From assembly GCA_023128035.1 (NCBI GenBank), contig JAGMES010000178.1, forward strand, positions 1 through 8,465: DNA of 8,465 nucleotides. The letters are read 5' to 3'. The notes below the pieces were generated by a model that was given only the letters and a program-made list of their open reading frames with translations, was not told the DNA's origin and searched no databases. The stretch is from Halanaerobiales bacterium (GTDB lineage: Bacteria; Bacillota_F; Halanaerobiia; DY22613). Numbering within the stretch: the first letter of the stretch is position 1; each line of letters starts with the position of its first letter. The position numbers and the translations under genes are program-made. Positions 1 to 5,378 of the stretch are shown here, in pieces.

Positions 1-22
1 GGGTCTTAACTCAAAAGATAAA
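1..22 (-). repeat. Inverted copy of IS200/IS605 scaffold edge
   Basis: These 22 bases are the exact reverse complement of 4509-4530. After a gap of about five bases the match resumes (CTGACTTTT, read on the minus strand). At 4509 this motif leads directly into the stem-loops of an IS200/IS605-type right end, so position 1 is probably the inner edge of a second copy in minus orientation whose scaffold lies outside the window. Confidence 0.7.
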
Positions 23-75
23 TTACAAAAGTCAGTTTTATTATGAGATAGATTTCGCTATACATGCCAGTTTAC

Positions 76-172
76 CATTGACATGGAGCCTCTCTGTGCA
101 TGGTTATGCCTTAGAGCCAAGCTAAGGTAAGGCTCAAAAATAGGCTACCATGCACAGCGCTCCATGTCAATG
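76..172. repeat. Long branched inverted repeat
   Basis: The left arm (76-104) and right arm (147-172) pair as 14 bp plus 11 bp, interrupted by a 4-versus-1 base bulge. Between them are smaller competing hairpins: CCTTAG/CTAAGG at 109-114/122-127, GCCTTA/TAAGGC at 108-113/128-133 and GAGCC/GGCTC at 114-118/131-135. A short direct repeat, TTCGCTA, occurs at 54-60 and 174-180. No open frame of note crosses it. It could be the internal structured part of the minus-strand IS200/IS605-like element whose edge is at position 1, or a separate palindromic mini-element; I cannot tell which. Confidence 0.6.
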
Positions 173-242
173 ATTCGCTACGCCAAACCTCAGATTATTG
201 TTACAATGAAAGTTTCTTCTTTGTTGTAAGGTTTTCTATATG

Positions 243-381
243 TTTAACGACTTCAGAAGGAGATTGCACCTAAAAGAAGATGAACTCCCACTGAAGTTTT
301 GAAATTATTCTAATACTTCCACTCCCACCTATAGAGGAGAGGGAATTCTCTCTGAAATTCACCTCCTGAAATGTCGTTAAA
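243..381 (-). mobile_element. Diverged IS200/IS605 right-end scaffold relic
   Basis: Read on the minus strand, 243-345 has the same two-stem layout as the scaffold at 4528-4593: a CTATAGGTGGG hairpin (322-343), an A/T-rich spacer, then a CTTCAGTGGGAG stem (285-296) closing on CTCC..CTGAAG (251-262). The loops differ, so it is a relative rather than a recent copy. The block is bounded by TTTAACGAC (243-251) and GTCGTTAAA (373-381), which are exact reverse complements and may be its ends. The terminal RE hairpin and the GTTCAC end of the 4626 copy are not seen. Confidence 0.45.
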
Positions 382-593
382 TTATTGATAATCTTATCAT
401 ATCTCCATTAGCAGTATCTCTCATTTCCACGATTTTTTAATTTGACACAAACACTATCAAAATCTTATTGTCATAATTTTAAGAAAAAAGGTTTACGAAA
501 TATTTTTCAATATTTATCCACTAATCTTAAATAATCATACAATTATTATTTTGTTTTCTAATACTCATAACTAGAACAGTACAATTCTAACCG
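382..593. other. AT-rich intergenic stretch
   Basis: No gene is visible. No further RCC1-repeat coding was found downstream of the stop at 594. An A/T-only hairpin (498-504 pairing with 509-515), followed on the minus strand after about eight bases by a T-rich run (481-489), could be a weak terminator for the minus-strand operon. Confidence 0.35.
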
Positions 594-2483
594 TTAGTTC
601 AACAACAATCCTTCTACCTGCACTGGAATATTCTTTCTATAATTAGTTCCATCTCCCAACTGACCCTCATAATTCCTACCCCATGCCCATACCGTACCAT
701 CACTTTTTAACCCTAGAGAATGACCATATCCCCCATCAATTAAACTATTATCTGAACTAACTACAAATTCAGATAGAGTAGTAGCACTTACTTCATTCGA
801 ATAATCTGAAAATCCTTCACTCGTACTATATGCCCTTACTCGATAATAATATGTAGTATCTGAAGATAATCCAGAATCACTCACAAAAACTTCATTTACT
901 CCAACCGTAGCTACTAATTCATAGACTCCATCATCCCCCTCTTTTCTATCAACCTTGAATCCATCTTCATTATCTGAGTTATCCTGCCAATTCAACTCCA
1001 TCACTGATGAAGAAACTGGAGTTGCAACTAAATTCGAAGGCGCATTAATTATATATGGTAACGTAATTTTTACATCATCAGAATAACTAGAATAACCACT
1101 ATCATTAGCAGCTCTAATTCTGTAATGATAAGTCACACCAGAAGACAATCCTGAATTTCCAAATGTAATTTTATTATTAAAAGTATCGTCATAATCTCTA
1201 TCAACAACTATAGTAGCCAGAGGAACCCACGTTTCCACTCCAATTTTTCTATCAATCTTATAACTTGTTTCATAGTGTGAATTATTTGTCCATTCTAAAA
1301 GAATAAAAGATGAATTTTCTATACTTACTGTTAAATCTTTTGGTTGATTCATAGTTAATACTGAAATTTCATTAGAATAGCTTGAACCCCCTACATTGTT
1401 GTAAGCATATACTCTATAAAAATATTGGGTATCACCAGTTACAGTAGTATCTAAAAAAGCGTTAGTATTTGATTGTTGAGTATCATGTATTTGTTCATAT
1501 ATGCCATCTATACCAATTTTCCTTTTAATCCGAAAACCTTCTTCAATACCAGACTGATCCGACCAATTTAACTGAATTTTATTTGAATCCAGACTTGAAG
1601 CAATTAATCCAGTGGGTGCTGCTGGTGGTACTGGTTGAGCATGAGTAGTCCAAAAAACGTACTGGTATGGTGAAATTCCATCTTCATTTTTAGCACTTAA
1701 ACGATAATAATAGGTGGTTCCTGGAGACAATCCAACATCCTCATATGTAATAGTTTTACCGATACCATCGGAAGCAGAAATTTCTTTTTTAAAAGAATAC
1801 GGTCCTCCTTCGCTTGTTCCTCTTTCAAGTATAAACCCACTTTCAATTGCTGATTGATCTTTCCACGAAAGGATAATTTTATCTTGCGAATTACACGTAG
1901 CCTTGAAATCTGTTGGAGAATTTGGTAATGCTAGTACATCTGCAATTAACTTCTTCCCTCCCAGTACATTTACCTTATGATATTCTTCAATCTTTCCATT
2001 AAGAGGATTTTTATCACCAAATTTTTTCATATTAATTACTACATTGGCATCACATCCAAGAAACAATTCCCACCATGGGTCTTCAGAAGTTTGAACTTTT
2101 GTATCTAATTCTAAAAAAGGAGTTATACCTAATCCTGGTCCAGCTAAACCACAAACAAGAAAGCTAACATTTGGACCTGCATAAGCTTTAACAGTTAGAC
2201 CTACTTCAGCATGATCGATTGGTTTAAATTCATGGCTAGTATTTATACTACCAATAGGTGTCCATTTATTATCACTATAAATTACTCCTGTTCGTGTATT
2301 TTGACTTACAGCAATAGATGTTTCCAGACCTGCTGAAACATCACCTGATGCTCCAACTTGCAAACAAATAACTGGAGTAAAAGGAACTCCATAAAGCCAA
2401 AATGAAGGTAGCTCTTTTTCAAATAGCAAAACAGACTTCTCAAACAAAGATATTTCTCCCGTTGAATGTAACTTCCATTTCAA
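594..2483 (-). CDS. FN3/RCC1 repeat protein (3' part of broken gene)
   Basis: This 629-residue open frame has no signal peptide or convincing ribosome site. The TTG at 2483 is only the first possible start after an in-frame TAA, and coding continues upstream of it. Residues 1-180 form a beta-rich region (GVPFTPVICLQVGASGDVSAG, with AYAGP and SEDPWW motifs) of a kind I associate with large bacterial FN3 surface proteins. Four FN3 domains follow at about 187-281, 287-377, 380-475 and 480-570. Each has the W..(S/N) core, a GF..(E/D)R segment and the TTYYYR(V/L)(R/S)A strand. Residues 582-626 are a single RCC1-type repeat (HSLGLKSDGTVWAWG..GQLGDGT). RCC1 proteins usually carry several repeats in a propeller, so the C terminus is probably shortened as well. 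A role in surface adhesion or polysaccharide binding is inference. Confidence 0.8.
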   Translation of the reverse strand: MKWKLHSTGEISLFEKSVLLFEKELPSFWLYGVPFTPVICLQVGASGDVSAGLETSIAVSQNTRTGVIYSDNKWTPIGSINTSHEFKPIDHAEVGLTVKAYAGPNVSFLVCGLAGPGLGITPFLELDTKVQTSEDPWWELFLGCDANVVINMKKFGDKNPLNGKIEEYHKVNVLGGKKLIADVLALPNSPTDFKATCNSQDKIILSWKDQSAIESGFILERGTSEGGPYSFKKEISASDGIGKTITYEDVGLSPGTTYYYRLSAKNEDGISPYQYVFWTTHAQPVPPAAPTGLIASSLDSNKIQLNWSDQSGIEEGFRIKRKIGIDGIYEQIHDTQQSNTNAFLDTTVTGDTQYFYRVYAYNNVGGSSYSNEISVLTMNQPKDLTVSIENSSFILLEWTNNSHYETSYKIDRKIGVETWVPLATIVVDRDYDDTFNNKITFGNSGLSSGVTYHYRIRAANDSGYSSYSDDVKITLPYIINAPSNLVATPVSSSVMELNWQDNSDNEDGFKVDRKEGDDGVYELVATVGVNEVFVSDSGLSSDTTYYYRVRAYSTSEGFSDYSNEVSATTLSEFVVSSDNSLIDGGYGHSLGLKSDGTVWAWGRNYEGQLGDGTNYRKNIPVQVEGLLLN

Positions 2484-2692
2484 ATAACTAGATGTATCTG
2501 TTATAAACTCAAAATACTTTACTCCCCTACTTTATTCGATTTTAAAGGTATAGTTTATAGTACATGATAATGCTCCACTTACATAAATTTTTGCAGGGCC
2601 TTTTTCATAAAGAACAAACTCACCTTCTTCAATTTTAAAATACCAATCAAATACACTTTGATCTCCTCCTTGCGGAATAAATCCAGGTGTAT

Positions 2693-3550
2693 CTAGAAAA
2701 GAGTCTGTTTGAATAGAACCCTGGGCAATAACCTGCCAGTAACCTCCAAGGTACCTTCCTCTATCAAATCATTCAATGAAGCAGATTCTGTTTCCACAAT
2801 ATACTTATTATTCTGCAACTCAACATTAGTTACTTTACAAAGTAATCCATAGGGAGTTTCTGGAGTTACTCCGATCAACAAAATGTTATCTTCAGTAATC
2901 TCTCGCATAATTGGAGCTGATTTTTTAAATGTTAAAATACTTCCGTTTTCAGAAACAGAGTCTAAATCCTTGATATCCTCAGCATCTAAAATTTTAGCAT
3001 TTTCGTACGTCTTTAAACCAACAAGGTTTACACTATCATTAGCACTATCAACTTTGTATTCTACTGGGTTAAATAGCCATTCTTCTTTCTTGGCGGTTAC
3101 AATTCTCTCACCTTGCAATCCTGATTTACTCCAATATCCATCAGAGTCAGTTACTACTGATTCTAAATCATCACCAAAGAAAATAACTACTCCTTCAACC
3201 CCAACATCTTGAAAAGTCACTTTTCCTGAGACGGTATAAGGTAAAGAACTATGAACTGAATATTCCTTTTCTTCATCCACTATAATTGATTTCTCTATAC
3301 TTTCATAGCCTTCCTTTTCAAAAAGAATTGTATATTCACCTTTTTCTAATCCTGTTACAACACCACCAATATATAAAGGCGTCTGACCTTTATACTCTCC
3401 ATTAATATAAACATCTGCACCTGTAGGCTCAGATGTTATATTTAAACTACCATAATTTGTTTCAGTAATCCTTTTTAAAGTAAAACTATAACAACCTCCT
3501 AAACCAACTATTATTGCTAAAATCAAAAAAATTAATATTAATTTTTTCAA
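2693..3550 (-). CDS. PEGA-domain lipoprotein (5' part of broken gene)
   Basis: This 285-residue frame starts at a TTG. Its Shine-Dalgarno GGAGGGTG (3557-3564) lies six bases upstream, which settles the start. Residues 1-20 are a lipoprotein signal with lipobox LGGC (Cys20), so the product should be exported and lipid-anchored. Residues about 34-100 are a PEGA domain (GSLNITSEPTGADVYINGEY, then KGQTP and the FEKEGYE turn), a surface-protein module. Residues 105-175 resemble carboxypeptidase-regulatory-like beta-sandwiches (VSGKVTFQDVGVEGV..TDSDGYW). Residues 180-273 are a beta-rich segment (ILDAEDIKDL, ETPYGLLCKVTNVE, TESASLNDLIEEGT) that I associate with large FN3 surface proteins. The last 10 or so residues are probably out of frame. 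The gene follows the beta-barrel gene by 19 bases, indicating one transcript. Confidence 0.8.
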   Translation of the reverse strand: MKKLILIFLILAIIVGLGGCYSFTLKRITETNYGSLNITSEPTGADVYINGEYKGQTPLYIGGVVTGLEKGEYTILFEKEGYESIEKSIIVDEEKEYSVHSSLPYTVSGKVTFQDVGVEGVVIFFGDDLESVVTDSDGYWSKSGLQGERIVTAKKEEWLFNPVEYKVDSANDSVNLVGLKTYENAKILDAEDIKDLDSVSENGSILTFKKSAPIMREITEDNILLIGVTPETPYGLLCKVTNVELQNNKYIVETESASLNDLIEEGTLEVTGRLLPRVLFKQTLF

Positions 3551-3564
3551 CTACTACACCCTCC
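3548..3564 (-). promoter_or_regulatory. Shine-Dalgarno and TTG start of PEGA lipoprotein
   Basis: GGAGGGTG at 3557-3564 (minus strand) is six bases from TTG at 3548-3550. The translation then begins MKKLILIFLI, a normal signal-peptide start, so TTG is the real initiator. Confidence 0.8.
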
Positions 3565-3569
3565 CCGCT

Positions 3570-4142
3570 TTAGAATGAAACCCTTAAAGCAAAATTTATA
3601 TAAAGCTTATGTACCGTTTCTTTCGCTAAAAGATCGTCCATATCACTAATATCTAAAAATTGTTCTCTTACTTCTGAACCTACAATTTCATATCCCGTTG
3701 TACAAAGAAGATTAAATGATCGAGTAAAGTTATATTGAAAACCTGTTTCTCCACTTACTCCTGTACTTGTTAAACTTCCTCCAATAGATTGGTCCTCCCA
3801 GTATCCTGTGGCTTTTGATAGTTGAATTCCAATATAAGGATTAATTTGTTTTTCATTTTTTAGAAAGTACCTAATCGTTCCTTGAACTCTGTTTAGCATT
3901 ATGGGAAGATCACTACCATTTTTATTGAAAACCACCCTTCCCATTCCATACCCTAATTCTAATTCATAACTAGGATACTTAATCCCAGCTAATCCAACAG
4001 AAATATAACTTTCTATTTTTTGAAAATATTCTGCTTGATTGATACAAAAACCCAACTGAAATTTAAAATCATTTGCTTCAACATTTAGATTAAAAAGCAA
4101 TATGACTACCATAAAAAACAATAATGTCTTACAAAACCTCAT
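3570..4142 (-). CDS. Putative outer-membrane beta-barrel protein
   Basis: The product has 190 residues. Residues 1-23 are a Sec signal peptide (MRFCKTLLFFMVVILLFNLN, then VEA before Asn24). The mature part alternates short amphipathic strands and turns (ISVGLAGIKY, YELELGYGMG, VQGTIRYFLK, NPYIGIQLSK, GVSGETGFQYNF) and ends in ALRVSF. This is the pattern of an eight-stranded OmpW/Opa-like barrel, with the C-terminal Phe that the BAM machinery recognises. This is the main sign that the organism has an outer membrane. No specific family motif is recognised. It is the first gene of the minus-strand operon and overlaps nothing. ATG is used, but no clear Shine-Dalgarno precedes it, and the upstream 200 bases are A/T-rich with no confident promoter, so the start is less certain than those of its neighbours. 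Confidence 0.75.
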   Translation of the reverse strand: MRFCKTLLFFMVVILLFNLNVEANDFKFQLGFCINQAEYFQKIESYISVGLAGIKYPSYELELGYGMGRVVFNKNGSDLPIMLNRVQGTIRYFLKNEKQINPYIGIQLSKATGYWEDQSIGGSLTSTGVSGETGFQYNFTRSFNLLCTTGYEIVGSEVREQFLDISDMDDLLAKETVHKLYINFALRVSF

Positions 4143-4347
4143 TTTAGATATAATTGTAAAATTGTTTATTACTTTTTTTGACCGCTCTTTTTCTTTGTTT
4201 TTCTTTTAAAATTTTATTATTTTAGCCAAATTTTAAAAAACAATCATTTATGTATTTCAACAAAAACCCTTTAAATTCCTTTTTATTTTTCATTTTTTTA
4301 TTTAAAACCCCTAATTAACAATTAAACTAATCATTTGACGAACACAT

Positions 4348-4413
4348 TCAAAAATATTTTCTATCTGAAAATGAAGAAGAATCCTCTGACTCAGAGGATT
4401 CTTCTTCTATGTC
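4348..4413 (-). other. Proposed detached 3' end of the interrupted gene
   Basis: On the minus strand this segment reads DIEEESSESEDSSSFSDRKYF followed by TGA, in the same frame number as the gene beginning at 5187. If 4414-4626 is removed, the reading frame runs from ..LLEYNK directly into this acidic Ser/Glu tail and stops at 4348-4350. The join falls exactly between codons. This is an inference, because the low-complexity tail is partly produced by a perfect palindrome at 4373-4407 that could have another role. Confidence 0.45.
4373..4407. repeat. Perfect 17-bp palindrome
   Basis: GAAGAAGAATCCTCTGA (4373-4389) and its exact complement (4391-4407) are separated by one base. It could act as a transcription stop for the minus-strand gene entering from 5187, but the T-rich tail expected of a standard terminator is poor (ATTTTC, then later TATTTTT). 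Confidence 0.6.
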
Positions 4414-4480
4414 TTATATCAAAAAATTACCCCTTACAGGTAACACGGTTCACCGTGGCTATCTAAAAGGTAAATTTAAA

Positions 4481-4510
4481 AGGAGCAGTTTTCCACTGCT
4501 CCTGACTTTT
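4481..4510 (+). terminator. Rho-independent-like hairpin inside the mini-element
   Basis: AGGAGCAGT (4481-4489) pairs perfectly with ACTGCTCCT (4495-4503) around a five-base loop. GAC and a T-run (4506-4510, continuing TATCTTTT) follow. It may stop plus-strand transcription, or it may be part of the element's RNA structure just upstream of the scaffold. Confidence 0.5.
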
Positions 4511-4626
4511 TATCTTTTGAGTTAAGACCCCCACTTCTATAAGTGGTGGGAATTGTTTTTAATCTTCAGTGGGGGTAGAATCCCCTACTGAAGCCCCGAT
4601 GTTCAGCTTTAGCTGGACGAGTTCAC
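4509..4626 (+). ncRNA. OmegaRNA-like scaffold of an IS200/IS605 right end
   Basis: Three hairpins follow one another. CCC-CCACTT/AAGTGG-GGG spans 4528-4550 with a one-base bulge. CTTCAGTGGGG/CCCC-ACTGAAG spans 4564-4593. GTTCAGC/GCTGGAC, with one wobble pair, spans 4601-4618. This is the layout of the 3' region of tnpB elements that is transcribed as the TnpB guide (omega) RNA, where the bases immediately beyond the element end act as guide. Here the guide would begin at 4627 (TTTGTTGTACTCTAATAATG). No tnpB is present in the window, so function would depend on a TnpB made elsewhere. Expression is not shown by the sequence. Confidence 0.5.
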
Positions 4627-5187
4627 TTTGTTGTACTCTAATAATGCTTTGTTATAATCCTTAACATTTGAATAATTATCTGGCACAGGTTGTCTTAAAG
4701 ATTGAATAGGGATAATGAATATATTATCAGTAAATTCCTTTGTGAATTCTGTATTTTGTAACGTTAGTACTTTCCTAACTTTTGCTCTTGAAACAACAAA
4801 TACTTCTGGTGAATATGGCTTGACCCCATCAAAAGCTGGTTCAAATCCATATTCTTTAATTACTAATTTTCCCCCGAACTCAGAGTTGACATGTAATTCT
4901 TTACTTTTCAAAACACTTCTATCAGTATCGTCATCAAATTCAAAAAAGCCTAAAGGTAATTTCTCATTAAATTCAAAACCAGATCTTACAACAATATTAC
5001 TCTTTAAATCAAAATCTTTTTTTCTTCCTTCGTAGTTGTACCAATAATTGATCCTTTGACACAATTCCTCATACACAATCTGCTGCGACCAGTACTGATC
5101 TACAGTTTTCTTGATCTCATCCAACATTCCGCGAACATTTGGGGGATGTTTTACCCATGCTTTTTGGTTACCTTTCTTAGGCATCAT
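4609..5187 (-). CDS. Hypothetical protein, 3' end replaced by mobile element
   Basis: The open frame encodes 192 residues that I do not recognise with confidence. There is no signal peptide or membrane segment. Residues about 18-55 (VRGMLDEIKKTVDQYWSQQI, then YEELCQRINYW) form a helical pair loosely recalling small Clostridial proteins of the TIGR04540 type; that is a weak impression. Residues 125-170 look like alternating strands (PEVFVVSRAKVRKVLTL..NIFIIPIQSL), distantly like MazF/PemK barrels, again not established. AGGAG lies 4 bases before ATG 5187 and 7 bases before ATG 5184, so 5184 may be the true start. The last five codons and the stop (4609-4626) lie inside the IS200/IS605 right end, and the TAA comes from that element's hairpin loop. 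The native end is probably at 4348. Confidence 0.75.
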   Translation of the reverse strand: MMPKKGNQKAWVKHPPNVRGMLDEIKKTVDQYWSQQIVYEELCQRINYWYNYEGRKKDFDLKSNIVVRSGFEFNEKLPLGFFEFDDDTDRSVLKSKELHVNSEFGGKLVIKEYGFEPAFDGVKPYSPEVFVVSRAKVRKVLTLQNTEFTKEFTDNIFIIPIQSLRQPVPDNYSNVKDYNKALLEYNKVNSSS

Positions 5188-5203
5188 CTCGCTCCTAATA
5201 GTT

Positions 5204-5260
5204 TTATCAAAGTTATATCACTTATATCAACTATATATCAAGTTTTTATCGATGTCGATA
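5204..5260. promoter_or_regulatory. Phased direct-repeat operator
   Basis: Five boxes related to TTATATCA lie in the same orientation on the plus strand, with the ATC cores starting at 5206, 5217, 5226, 5237 and 5248. The spacings are 11, 9, 11 and 11 bases, averaging one DNA turn. The last box runs into a perfect palindrome TATCGA-TG-TCGATA (5247-5260). The array covers the predicted promoter of the minus-strand gene and lies about 115 bases upstream of the plus-strand amidase start. Such arrays typically bind a cooperative repressor on one DNA face; the protein is unknown. Confidence 0.55.
5212..5241 (-). promoter_or_regulatory. Candidate sigma-A promoter for the 5187 gene
   Basis: On the minus strand TTGATA (5236-5241) and TATAAC (5212-5217) are separated by 18 bases, about 25 bases before the ATG. 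The sites overlap the repeat boxes, consistent with repression, although the A/T-rich repeats themselves could mimic a promoter. Confidence 0.4.
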
Positions 5261-5361
5261 TAAAAAGAGAAAATATGGAGAAATTTGACGAACGAAAGTT
5301 CATTGAATTCGGAGGAAAAAATTAATTTTTGGTGAAAAAATGATAAAGTAGTCAAAAAAAT

Positions 5362-5378
5362 GGAGGTGTATCAAATTG
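5362..5378 (+). promoter_or_regulatory. Shine-Dalgarno and TTG start of the amidase
   Basis: GGAGGTG at 5362-5368 is a near-perfect ribosome site seven bases from TTG at 5376-5378. The protein then begins with a normal signal peptide, which fixes the non-ATG start. Confidence 0.85.

Larger units (their letters stand above)
594..3550 (-). pseudogene. Broken PEGA/FN3/RCC1 surface lipoprotein gene
   Basis: The two open frames here read as one interrupted gene of about 985 codons. The upstream frame (from 3550) ends at a TAG at 2693-2695. A second frame opens after the TGA at 2769-2771 and runs through 2535 with sensible beta-strand-rich coding. It meets an in-frame TAA at 2532-2534 and continues in the same frame (SRGVKYFEFITDTS..) into the downstream frame without another stop. 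So a frameshift between 2696 and 2768, plus one nonsense codon, separates the pieces. Adding one base to the C run (CCC, minus strand, 2723-2725) would give a smooth join reading GRLLPQGSIQTDSF. Architecture in order: lipoprotein signal, PEGA, carboxypeptidase-regulatory-like domain, beta-rich domain, four FN3, one RCC1 repeat. A sequencing error could explain the frameshift but less easily the TAA. Confidence 0.75.
4414..4626 (+). mobile_element. Non-autonomous IS200/IS605-like mini-element
   Basis: This proposed 213-bp element lacks any protein gene. The right end is clear. Stem-loops at 4528-4550 and 4564-4593 are followed by a subterminal hairpin, GTTCAGC/GCTGGAC (4601-4607/4612-4618), and the terminal GAGTTCAC at 4626, as in IS200/IS605 elements that carry TnpB. 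A left-end-like imperfect hairpin (GGTA-CACGG/CCGTG-TATC) lies at 4439-4463. The left boundary at 4414 is inferred because it restores the reading frame of the flanking gene. Elements of this family move as single strands, do not duplicate their target, and can be mobilised by TnpA supplied from elsewhere. The true left end could differ by a few bases, and the element could be a decayed remnant. Confidence 0.6.

Noticed and set aside
2883..3212. Open frame on the plus strand
   Set aside because: It lies opposite the well-supported PEGA lipoprotein frame and has no ribosome site or recognisable domain.
4427..4475. Riboswitch
   Set aside because: The hairpin-rich stretch matches no aptamer I know and is better explained as the left end of the mini-element.
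4715..5035. Open frame on the plus strand
   Set aside because: It is antisense to the interrupted minus-strand gene and lacks a start signal.
4609..5187. MazF/PemK-type toxin
   Set aside because: The strand pattern is only suggestive, no antitoxin partner adjoins it, and the N-terminal helices do not fit a simple MazF.
5204..5260. CRISPR array or plasmid iterons
   Set aside because: The units are 8-11 bases with no spacers, no cas or rep gene is nearby, and the position over a promoter fits an operator better.
5056..5325. Plus-strand frame, including a possible 16-codon leader peptide (ATG 5275) before the amidase
   Set aside because: Most of it overlaps the minus-strand gene and its operator. 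The short leader has no clear Shine-Dalgarno and no attenuator-like stems follow it.
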